Shown here: one piece after another, positions 36,071-45,789 of the stretch
How positions within the stretch are numbered: position 1 is the stretch's first letter
Layout of the letters: the number at the start of each line of letters is the position of its first letter
NCBI GenBank assembly: GCA_963837105.1
Contig: CAWIMG010000038.1
Location: 1 to 64,000 of the forward strand
Length of the DNA stretch: 64,000 nucleotides
Direction: 5' to 3'
Source: UBA9676 sp963837105
Lineage (GTDB): Bacteria > Actinomycetota > Actinomycetes > Streptosporangiales > Streptosporangiaceae
The notes under the pieces: model-generated
Databases searched by the model: none
What the model saw: the letters and a program-made list of their open reading frames with translations, nothing else
Told to the model about the DNA's origin: nothing
Position numbers and translations under genes: made by a program

Positions 36071-36244
36071 TCTTTACCGGATCAATTCTTGACCAGCTAA
36101 AGCTATCGGCGCGGTGACGGCGCGGCCGGTGGCAACTGTCCAGGCCGGGGGCAACTGTCCGGGCCGGGCCGGCCGGGACGCGCCCGGCTGGCACTATGGG
36201 CACGTTGAATCCAGCCGGCGGCCACACGAGCAGGAAGGGTCACG

Positions 36245-36989
36245 ATGTATGACGCGATGATGGCGGAGACCATCAGCATCGCCGGGCATGGCGGCGACCA
36301 GATCGAGGCGTACCTGGCCCGCCCGCTCGGGCCCGGCCCCTGCGGCGGCGTGGTGGTGATCCACCACATGCCCGGGTTCGACGCGCCGACCAAGGAGATA
36401 ACCAGGACCTTTGCCGTGCACGGCTACCTGGCCATCTGCCCGAACCTGTACAGCAGGGAAGCGCCGGGCGCGAGCCCCGATGACGCGGCCGCGGCGGTCC
36501 GCGCGCTCGGCGGTGTCCCGGACGAGCGGCTGGTCGGGGACGTCGGCGGGGCGGCGGCTTTCCTGCGGGCGATGCCGGCCGCCAGCGGCAAGGTGGGTGT
36601 CATCGGCTATTGCTCCGGCGGGCGCCAGTCGTTCCTGGCTGCCTGCAGCCTTCCGCTGGACGCCGCCGTCGACTGTTACGGCGCGTTCGTCGTCGGCACC
36701 CCGCCCGAGGGCTTCCCGCTCCAGGTCGGGCCGATCGGGCACCTGGCACCGCAACTGTCCTGCCCGCTGCTGGGGCTGTTTGGCGAGGACGACCAGTACC
36801 CGGGCCCGGACCAGGTCGCGGAACTGGACAAGACGCTCACCGAGGCGGGCAAGGAGCACGAGTTCCACAGCTATCCCGGTGCCGGGCACGCGTTCTTCTC
36901 CGTCAACCGGCCCGCCTACCGGCCGGAGGCGGCGATGGACGGCTGGCAGAAGATTCTGGGATTTCTACGGCCGCCACGTGGCGGCCTGA
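36245..36989 (+). CDS. Dienelactone hydrolase family protein (frameshift at C-terminus)
   Basis: Alpha/beta hydrolase. PCGGVVVIHHMPGFDAPTKE is the N-terminal core, VIGYCSGGRQSFLAA holds the nucleophile Cys of the DLH family (GxCxGG), LFGEDDQYP carries the Asp and PGAGHAFFSV the His. Near 36953-36956 the sequence AAGATTCTGG would read AAGATCTGG in an intact gene; correcting it gives the normal end KIWDFYGRHVAA at 36989 (248 residues). Uncorrected, the frame runs on through the next gene. GGAAGG precedes the ATG. Such enzymes hydrolyse lactones and esters; substrate unknown. Confidence 0.85.
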
Positions 36990-37001
36990 CCGGAGGCCGC
37001 G

Positions 37002-37262
37002 ATGTGCACGTACCTGACCGAGAAGGTCGACCTGGCCGGGAGCGGCAAGGGGGCGGCGGGATGGTTCCCGCTGACCGAGGCGACGGTGTACTTCGACCAC
37101 CCGCAGCACGCCCCCGCCGGCCACACGCTGAACATCGATTTCCGCAACCCCGGGCAGGGACCGTCGGCACGGGTCGCGGTGGAACTGACCGCGGAGTCGG
37201 CCCGCGCCCTGGCGGCGGCGATCCAGGCGGCCCTGGCCGCCGCCCCGCCCGGCCTGGCCTGA
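37002..37262 (+). CDS. DUF6295 family protein
   Basis: 86 residues: MCTYLTEKVDLAGSGKGAAG, then WFPLTEATVYFDHPQHAPAG and LNIDFRNPG, the pattern of a small actinobacterial family (DUF6295). No function is known. It begins 12 bases after the restored dienelactone hydrolase stop and is likely cotranscribed; relatives often sit beside this type of hydrolase. Confidence 0.8.
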   Translation: MCTYLTEKVDLAGSGKGAAGWFPLTEATVYFDHPQHAPAGHTLNIDFRNPGQGPSARVAVELTAESARALAAAIQAALAAAPPGLA

Positions 37263-37354
37263 GCAGGCGGTGCTGAGTGGTCCCGCTCTGAGCGGGCGGC
37301 CAGGCCGGGAATGTCGGTGACCCGTGCCAGGATCGGTATCTGGAAGGTGGTGGC

Positions 37355-38605
37355 ATGAAGTTCCGGGTCGAGCATGACGCGCTGGCCGATGCGGTGGCGT
37401 GGGTGGCACGGGCGCTGCCGTCGCGGCCGGTGGTGCCGGTCCTGTCCGGCCTGCGGCTGGCGGCGGCCGACGGGCTGACCCTGTCCTGCTTCGACTACGA
37501 ACTGGCGGCCACCGCCGAGGTAGCTGCCGAGGTAGCCGAGCCGGGAACCGCCCTGGTACCCGGGCGGCTGCTGGCCGAGATCGTCCGCAGCCTGCCCGGC
37601 CAGCCGGCCGAGTTCGCCGCCGACGGTGACATGGTGAGCCTGACATGCGGCAGCGCCGAGTTCGCGCTGGTGTCGCTGCCGCTGGCGGAGTACCCCGAGT
37701 TGCCGCCCACCCCGCCGGTGGCCGGCACGATCGACGGGGGTGAGCTGGCAGCCGCCGTTGCGCAGGTGCTGCCCGCGGCCAGCCGGGACGACACGCTGCC
37801 CATGCTGACCGGGATCTGCCTGGACATCTCGGGCGAGTCGATGAGCCTGGTGGCGACCGACCGGTACCGGCTGGCCGTGCGGGAGCTTCGCTGGGAACCG
37901 GCCGACCCCGGGGTCCGGGCGATCGCCCTGGTGCCAGTCCGCACCCTGATGGACGCGGCCAGGACGATGACCGCTGGTGAGCCGGTGCCGGTATCGTTCA
38001 CCCCGGCCAGCGAGCCCGGGCCGGCGGACGCCGGGCCGCAGCCGGTCAGCGGGATGATCAGTTTCGCCAGCCGGGGGCGGCGGCTGACCGGGCGGCTGAT
38101 CGGCGGCGAGTTCATCCGCTACCAGTCCCGGTTCCCGGACTCGTTCGGCTGCCGGGCCGAGGTCCCGGCCGCCTCGTTCATCGAGGCTGTCCGGCGGGTG
38201 TCGCTGGTCGCGGACCGGGCCAGCCCGGTCCAGCTGAGCTTCGGCCAGGGCCAGGTGGTCGTCGAGGCGCACACCGAAGGCCGGGCGCGGGCGGTGGAGA
38301 CGGTGACCGCCAGCTTCACCGGCGATGAGCCGGTGATCTCGTTCAACCCGCACTATCTGCTCGACGGGCTGACCGCGGCCGCGGCGGCCAGCGGCCCGGC
38401 CCGGCCGCCCGCCAGCCCGGAGGAAACACCGCCGCCATCCGCCAGCGGGACGCTCCGGCTGGAGTTCACCAGCCCGGCCAAGCCGGCCCTGATCACCCCG
38501 GCGGGGGAGGGCGGCACGGCAGTGGGGGAGCGGGCTGCCGGCCCGGGCGCGGAGCCGTCGTTCCGTTACCTGGTCGTGCCGCTGAGGTCACCCACCCGGG
38601 CCTGA
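37355..38605 (+). CDS. DNA polymerase III beta-clamp-like protein (extra DnaN)
   Basis: 416 residues with three clamp domains: KFRVEHDALADAVAWVARAL (domain 1), GTIDGGELAAAVAQVLPAAS and SLVATDRYRLAVRELRW (domain 2), EVPAASFIEAVRRVSLVADR and ISFNPHYLLDGLTAA (domain 3), ending RYLVVPLRSPTRA where normal clamps end in YLLMPVRL. A Pro/Ser-rich insert of about 30 residues sits in domain 3. The neighbours are not dnaA/recF/gyrB, so this is probably a paralogue of the replicative clamp. The altered end may change the protein-binding groove. Confidence 0.85.
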   Translation: MKFRVEHDALADAVAWVARALPSRPVVPVLSGLRLAAADGLTLSCFDYELAATAEVAAEVAEPGTALVPGRLLAEIVRSLPGQPAEFAADGDMVSLTCGSAEFALVSLPLAEYPELPPTPPVAGTIDGGELAAAVAQVLPAASRDDTLPMLTGICLDISGESMSLVATDRYRLAVRELRWEPADPGVRAIALVPVRTLMDAARTMTAGEPVPVSFTPASEPGPADAGPQPVSGMISFASRGRRLTGRLIGGEFIRYQSRFPDSFGCRAEVPAASFIEAVRRVSLVADRASPVQLSFGQGQVVVEAHTEGRARAVETVTASFTGDEPVISFNPHYLLDGLTAAAAASGPARPPASPEETPPPSASGTLRLEFTSPAKPALITPAGEGGTAVGERAAGPGAEPSFRYLVVPLRSPTRA

Positions 38606-39252
38606 TGCCAGGGCTCGCCCGGGCCGCGCCGGTAGTCCGCAGGACTCCCGGCGCCGCGCCGGTCACGGAACGGCCGGGCCGCCCGCCTGCCCAGCCGCCA
38701 GAACGCCCGGCTCACCAGTGCTGCCCGGGCCAGCCAGATCACCCGGCCCAGCCACGGCTGCCCGGCCGCGACCGGTACCAGTTCCAGCCAGGCGCCGCTG
38801 CGCCAGGCCCGGCGGCCGACCCAGATCAGGGTGGCGGCCAGCGCCGCCAGCAGCAGCACCGGAAGCACCACCAGGCCGGAGATCAGGAGCAGCAGGCCCC
38901 CGTGCGGGAGCGAGCCGATCAGCAGCGCACCGCCGGTGACGACGGCGGCGAGCGGCAGCAGGATCGCGAGCGCGACGCGCCGCCGCCGCCGGGTGGGGGC
39001 CGGGTGCGGAAGCGGCGGACCGGCCGCCAGCTGGCCGGCGGTGGCGGGCAGGTCGGCGGTCACCAGCGCGAGGTCGCCCGTGGTGACCGCGGCGTAAGCC
39101 GCGTCCAGCCGGGCCCGGAACTCGTCCATGGTGAGCCGTCCGGCCGCGTAGTGCTCGCGCAACTGGCCGGCCACTGCCATGCGGTCGGCGTCGCCGGCGC
39201 GCCAGCCCGCCGCCGTGGCCGTCCGCCCTGCCGTCATGGGTCCTGTCGCCAT
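38566..39252 (-). CDS. DUF1707 (SHOCT-like) membrane protein
   Basis: The N-terminal DUF1707 motif is AGDADRMAVAGQLREHYAAG RLTMDEF, then RLDAAYAAVTTGDLALVTADL. A linker and two transmembrane helices follow (VALAILLPLAAVVTGGALLI, LVVLPVLLLAALAATLIWVG), then a basic tail. The start is uncertain: ATG at 39252 has AAGG in front; ATG at 39288 and GTG at 39273 are in frame and near AGGAGG. Its end overlaps the convergent clamp gene by 40 bases. Function unknown. Confidence 0.75.
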   Translation of the reverse strand: MATGPMTAGRTATAAGWRAGDADRMAVAGQLREHYAAGRLTMDEFRARLDAAYAAVTTGDLALVTADLPATAGQLAAGPPLPHPAPTRRRRRVALAILLPLAAVVTGGALLIGSLPHGGLLLLISGLVVLPVLLLAALAATLIWVGRRAWRSGAWLELVPVAAGQPWLGRVIWLARAALVSRAFWRLGRRAARPFRDRRGAGSPADYRRGPGEPWHQARVGDLSGTTR

Positions 39253-39309
39253 GGCCGTTCGCCTTGCTGCCACGGCCCTCCTCCCCATTGCCGTAAGCCG
39301 CTGGCGCCA

Positions 39310-39319
39310 AGATATATCT
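39310..39319. promoter_or_regulatory. AGATATATCT palindrome upstream of the DUF1707 gene
   Basis: A perfect 10-base AT-only core palindrome in very GC-rich surroundings, just upstream of the DUF1707 start codons. It may be an operator or promoter core. Confidence 0.4.
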
Positions 39320-39323
39320 CGAC

Positions 39324-40472
39324 TTACCGGGAGGCAAGCGGACGGCCTGGCTGCTGGCCGGGTGGCGGGGCTGCTTCGGTATTGAGGAGCACGACCGTGG
39401 CCGCGGGGCCGAGCCCCAGCCCGGCCCGCCGCTCCGTGCTGCCGGGACCGGTGATCGCGGCCCGGGCCCCGGCCAGCGACGCGGCACCGCTCGCGCCCGA
39501 CGAGATGCCCGCCGCCGCCAGTTCGGCCATGGCCCGCCCGGCCTGCTGGTCGGACACGGCAACCGCGGCGTCCAGCCCGCCCGCCAGGTAGGGCCAGGCG
39601 AGAGCGGACACGGTACCGCAGTTGAGCCCGGCCATGACGGTGCGCCCGGTCGGGACCGTGACCGGCCGGCCCGCGCGCAGGCTGGCCAGGGCGCAGGCGG
39701 CGCGGTCGGGCTCCACCGCGAGCAGGGCCGTGCCCGCGCCGCGGCCGCCGCCCCGGTAGTGGGCGATGGCCGCCTGCGCCAGCGAGCCGACCCCGACCGG
39801 CACCACGACCAGGGCTGGCCCGCCGTGCCCGGCCAGTTGCTCGTCCAGCTCGGTGAACAGGGTGGAGTAGCCCTCGGCGATCCAGCCCGGCACCCGCTCG
39901 TAGCCCGGCCACGCGGTGTCCTGGAGCAGCACCGCGCCCGGCTGGTCACGCACCCAGTGCGCGGCCGCCGCGACCGCCGCGTCGTAACCGCCGGGCGAGG
40001 TGATCACCTCGGCGCCCTCGGCGGCGATCGCGGCCGCGGCCGGCCCGGTGACCACCGCCGGCACCACGACCCGGGCTGCCGCCCCGATCAGCCGGGCCAT
40101 CCGGGCGACGGCCCGGCCATGGTTGCCGTCGGTGGCGGTCACCAGCACGAGCCCGGGCCGGGCGGCGGCCAGCCGGCGCAGCCCGGGCAGCCCGTGCGGC
40201 TCCGGCGAGGCCTCGCCAGCCTCGGTGACCAGCAGCTGGTGTACCGCCCAGGAGGCGCCCAGCGCCTTGAACGAGGGCAGGCCGAGCCGGGACGACTCGT
40301 CCTTGACTAGCACCCGGCCTACCCCGAGACCAGCCGTTAGTGACGGAACGTCTATCAATTGTGTCAATGAGTAATCAGGCAGCAGGGCATGGAATGCGGC
40401 GGGGGACCGGGACGGCGCTGGGCAGGCCCAGGCCCGGGCCAGGGGAGTGGCATACCAGGGGAGTGGGCCCAT
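39324..40472 (-). CDS. Diaminopropionate ammonia-lyase family PLP enzyme
   Basis: 382 residues from ATG at 40472. LPDYSLTQLIDVPSLTAGLG and VGRVLVKDESSRLGLPSFKA (Schiff-base Lys in SFK) are the diaminopropionate ammonia-lyase pattern. TATDGNHGRAVARMARLIGA follows, then VVVPVGVGSLAQAAIAHYRG and a C-terminal GISSGASGAASLAG. The known enzyme splits 2,3-diaminopropionate into pyruvate and two ammonia. Threonine-dehydratase-like relatives are the alternative, but KDESSRLGLPSFK favours the ammonia-lyase. Divergent from the enoyl-CoA hydratase gene. Confidence 0.82.
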   Translation of the reverse strand: MGPLPWYATPLARAWACPAPSRSPAAFHALLPDYSLTQLIDVPSLTAGLGVGRVLVKDESSRLGLPSFKALGASWAVHQLLVTEAGEASPEPHGLPGLRRLAAARPGLVLVTATDGNHGRAVARMARLIGAAARVVVPAVVTGPAAAAIAAEGAEVITSPGGYDAAVAAAAHWVRDQPGAVLLQDTAWPGYERVPGWIAEGYSTLFTELDEQLAGHGGPALVVVPVGVGSLAQAAIAHYRGGGRGAGTALLAVEPDRAACALASLRAGRPVTVPTGRTVMAGLNCGTVSALAWPYLAGGLDAAVAVSDQQAGRAMAELAAAGISSGASGAASLAGARAAITGPGSTERRAGLGLGPAATVVLLNTEAAPPPGQQPGRPLASR

Positions 40473-40511
40473 GATCCGACGGTAACCGTGCGGCCGGTAG
40501 ATTCCTGGCTT

Positions 40512-41280
40512 GTGATCGGCATTCCAGCCGGGGGGAGTGGCACGGGCCACGTCGGCGTCGCGGTGCAGGAGGACGTCGCGGTCATCACCTTGCAGCGGCC
40601 GGAGAAGCTCAACGCGCTCACCGCGGACATGCGCCGGGAACTCGCCTCACTGCTGCGCCAGTTCGGGGACGGTGAGACCGCCCGGGGGATCGTGCTCACC
40701 GGCGCCGGCCGTGCTTTCTGCGCCGGTGAGGATCTGGCCGCGGCGGCCCGTCTCCCGCCCGGCGGGCTGGCCGGTGAGATCGAGCTGTTCCATGACATCA
40801 CCCGGGCGGCACTGGCCACGCGGGTGCCAGTCGTCGCCGCGGTGAACGGGATCGCGGTCGGCGGCGCCTGCGAGATGATCCTGTGTTTCGACGCCCGGCT
40901 GGGCAGCCCGGTGGCGGAGTTCTTCCTGCCCGAGAACGGCCTCGGGCTGACCATCTCCAACGCCGCCAGCGTGCTGCTGCCACGGCTGGTGGGCCAGCGG
41001 GCACTGCGCCTGGTGATCGAGGGGCCCCGGATTGGCGCGGCGGAGGCGCTGGCGGCCGGCCTGCTGGACGAGATCGTGCCGGACGGCCTGACCGAAGCGG
41101 CGGTCGCGCTGGTGCACCGCTGGACCCAGGCCCGGTTCGGCGACGGCGGCTCACCTGGAGTTGCTGCGGCCGCCGCTGGCGCTGCTCGAGCCGGCGATGG
41201 CCGCGGAAACCGAGGCCGCCCGCCAGGTGGACGCCGCCGGGCTGGCGCGGGCCGGGATCAGCCGGTTCCTGTCCCGCTGA
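40512..41280 (+). CDS. Enoyl-CoA hydratase/isomerase family protein (one frameshift)
   Basis: Crotonase fold: VAVITLQRPEKLNALTADMR, GIVLTGAGRAFCAGEDLAA (first oxyanion-hole region), VPVVAAVNGIAVGGACEMIL (second) and FLPENGLGLTISNAASVLLP with a Glu. Near 41143-41146 an extra G changes frame; removing it gives AAHLELLRPPLALLEPAMAA and a normal end ISRFLSR at 41280. The GTG at 40512 is placed eight bases after TAGATT, suggesting a near-leaderless start; GTG at 40563 is an alternative. Fatty-acid or amino-acid catabolism is likely. Confidence 0.82.
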
Positions 41281-41329
41281 CGGCGCCCGCCGGGGGCTCA
41301 TGCTGGTCGCTGCTCCCGGCCGGCTGGCC

Positions 41330-41445
41330 GCCGCCTGCTGGCTGGCTGGTGGTAGCTTCAGCGTCGAGCATGGCGCCCAGATCGACATCGCCGGGAGCAC
41401 CTGGATCAGGGTGAGCCGCCAGTTGGTGAACAGCAACTGAGCCCG
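41330..41445 (-). pseudogene. Relic of a membrane protein
   Basis: The minus strand reads LLFTNWRLTLIQVLPAMSIW, which resembles a helix start of a larger membrane protein, then loses coherence. No start, stop or domain is complete. A fragment only. Confidence 0.3.
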
Positions 41446-41489
41446 CTGAAGAGTGATCGCGACCGCGCCGAACGGCCAGTGCGGCCGAG

Positions 41490-41640
41490 CGCGGAACGAG
41501 CCGCCGGGACTGGCTCAGCCGGATCACCGCGTCCTGTGCGGCTGTCTCATCGCTGTCCCGGATGGCCTGGATCAGCCGCCTGTGCTGGTCGAGTCGGCGG
41601 TGAGCCCGGGCAGCCCCATGCGTCGCGGGGCCGGGGAGGC
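41490..41640 (-). pseudogene. Relic of a GntR-type regulator (FCD domain)
   Basis: The minus strand reads LDQHRRLIQAIRDSDETAAQ followed by DAVIRLSQSRR, matching the FCD ligand-binding domain of FadR-type GntR regulators (EHR.I..AI...D...A......H). The helix-turn-helix part is missing. The repeated GACATAATGTA sites at 41762 and 41942 could be operators of the lost regulator. Confidence 0.45.
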
Positions 41641-41761
41641 GACGAGCCTGGCACCGGGGCGTCCGGGGCGAAGTGCCAGCCGCATGCCCGTTGCTGTCGA
41701 TGGCCACCGCTCGGCTCCCTCTCAGTACCCGGCGGGCAACAACCTGACGTAAGCGTCTGGC

Positions 41762-41774
41762 GACATAATGTATA
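41762..41774. promoter_or_regulatory. GACATAATGTATA operator-like copy 1
   Basis: It shares GACATAATGTA with the site at 41942-41952. It lies upstream of the GntR relic on the minus strand. Confidence 0.45.
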
Positions 41775-41941
41775 CAGCCATCCCGCCAGGGTGTGCGGCT
41801 GTCGAGACCATAATCCGCCGCAGCGTCAAGCCGGTGCACGAGCCACCCGGGAACGGCAACGTAGAGGCGCCAAGGGAGATGCCGTCAGCGTGGAAGGGAA
41901 GTGCCGCCAGGGGCCGGGATGATGCGCTATCATCGCGACTT

Positions 41942-41958
41942 GACATAATGTACATTAT
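41942..41958. promoter_or_regulatory. Palindromic operator-like site ATAATGTACATTAT
   Basis: A 14-base perfect palindrome at 41945-41958, preceded by GAC as in copy 1. Such AT-rich palindromes are rare in this DNA and fit a GntR-type dimer site. Confidence 0.55.
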
Positions 41959-42026
41959 CGGCACATGCATTTGCCCCGGCAGAGGCCCTGGCCCGACTGT
42001 GGCCGCTGCTGGCGTTCCCGTCGCGA

Positions 42027-42542
42027 TCAGCAGTCGAAGACCGACCAGCAGATGTCGTTCCGCAGCCGCTGGTCGTCGAGTACGAGCTCGCGGATCGGCT
42101 CCGGGAGCTGGTCACGCTGCCACCGGCACTCCAGCCGCCCCGCGGCCTCGCCCTCGCCGTCCGGCGCACCAGCACGCACGGCCTTGATCGCATAAGCGGC
42201 CGCACCGAGTTCGTGCGCGGCGACGTGCGCGACGGCCCCGGCCTGGCCAGCGGCGTACGCGGCATGCCGGGGCGCCCCGCGCAGATCCCTGGCCGCGGCC
42301 ATGGCATGGCCCGCCGCCGTGCGGGCCCGGGTCATCGTCACCTCGCCACGTACCCAGGCGCGGGCCTGCTCGATCGCCTGGCGCGGCCGTGGGTCCGCAG
42401 GCCGGGCCGACTCGAAGAGGTTAAGGACATGCTCCGCGCACGATGCTGCCCACAGCGCAAGGAGCCGGTGATCGGGGTCGGTGAGGGTCCCACCGCGGCG
42501 GATCGTCACGAAGCGAGGGTCCCGGACCTTTGGGAGGATCAC
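42027..42542 (-). CDS. Imm5-like putative immunity protein
   Basis: 171 residues from GTG preceded by GGAGG. All-helical pattern: LLALWAASCAEHVLNLFESA, PRPRQAIEQARAWVRGEVTM, HAMAAARDLRGAPRHAAYAA and AVAHVAAHELGAAAYAIKAV, ending RNDICWSVFDC. This is the arrangement of actinobacterial putative immunity proteins of the Imm5-like group. Real immunity function would need a partner toxin; none is seen nearby, so it may be an orphan or have another role. Confidence 0.72.
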   Translation of the reverse strand: MILPKVRDPRFVTIRRGGTLTDPDHRLLALWAASCAEHVLNLFESARPADPRPRQAIEQARAWVRGEVTMTRARTAAGHAMAAARDLRGAPRHAAYAAGQAGAVAHVAAHELGAAAYAIKAVRAGAPDGEGEAAGRLECRWQRDQLPEPIRELVLDDQRLRNDICWSVFDC

Positions 42543-42590
42543 GGTCGGCCCTCCTTCTGCTGACTCCGCCCCACCCTAGGCGGAAGCCGG

Positions 42591-44990
<2,400 letters not shown>

Positions 44991-45070
44991 CTGCTCGCGC
45001 CGCCCGGGAGCCGGGGCTGGCGCTGGCTCCCCCGGCCCAGTGCTGGTCGTGAATCAGTCCCGGTCGTGAA

Positions 45071-45430
45071 TCAGCCCTGGTCCTGGACCAGCCCGAGGAC
45101 GTTGCCGTCGGGGTCGGTGAAGGTAGCCACCAGGCGGCCACCACCGACGTTGCGCGGAGGCTCCTTGACGGTGGCACCCGCGGCGGTCACCTCGGCCAGC
45201 TTCGCCTCGATGTCCGCTACGTGCCAGTAGGCCACCGGCGAGGTCATGCCCTGCGCTGCACCGCCCGGCACCAGCCCGACCTGCTGGCCTTCGGCCTCGA
45301 AACCGACGTAATACTCCGAGTCAGCCATCGGCGCGACGCCAAGCAGAGCGGCATACACCGCCTTTGCCCTCGCCAGGTCGGATACGGGGTGCAGCACGAT
45401 CTTGATGCCCTCAGTGGAAGAGCCGGTCAT
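45071..45430 (-). CDS. VOC family protein
   Basis: 119 residues from the ATG after AGGAGTGACG. IKIVLHPVSDLARAKAVYAA LLGV is the first module, SPVAYWHVADIEAKLAEVTA the second, and ATFTDPDGNVLGLVQDQG the end with the Glu/Gln region. It is the single-repeat glyoxalase-like type with a His in the first strand (LHPVSD). It lies 80 bases upstream of the UvrA-like gene on the same strand and may be cotranscribed, perhaps as a pair of resistance genes. Confidence 0.86.
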   Translation of the reverse strand: MTGSSTEGIKIVLHPVSDLARAKAVYAALLGVAPMADSEYYVGFEAEGQQVGLVPGGAAQGMTSPVAYWHVADIEAKLAEVTAAGATVKEPPRNVGGGRLVATFTDPDGNVLGLVQDQG

Positions 45431-45789
45431 CGTCACTCCTTGATGTCCACAGTCACATCTGCCTGGGTTCCTGGTCAGCAGCCAGGCTAGCTGCGGCCCG
45501 GTCACCCGCGCTTCTCCATTCGTGACCAGCCTGCTGACCGGGCAGCCTCAGGGACGGGACTCCCCCGTTCGGGGGCATCCTGCCATGAGGGCCTGTCACT
45601 CTCAGTAATCAAATGTAACTCAATGAGTGATGAAATGCCGACCAGCGCGCCGGTGCAACGCCAGCCTCTCCCCCGTGGTCAGCCTCTCCCCCAGCCGGCC
45701 GGCGGTACCCCAAGGGCCGTGCCCGGCCAGGCGCGGCTTAGCCGCCCGGCGGCTACTGAGCACCCAGCCGTCCATGGTAGGCATGGCGC
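45431..45789. other. Intergenic region between divergent VOC and S9 peptidase genes
   Basis: About 360 bases without a supported gene. An AT-richer patch near 45597-45640 (with TCACTC/GAGTGA ends) may be a promoter region. Nothing else stands out. Confidence 0.5.
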
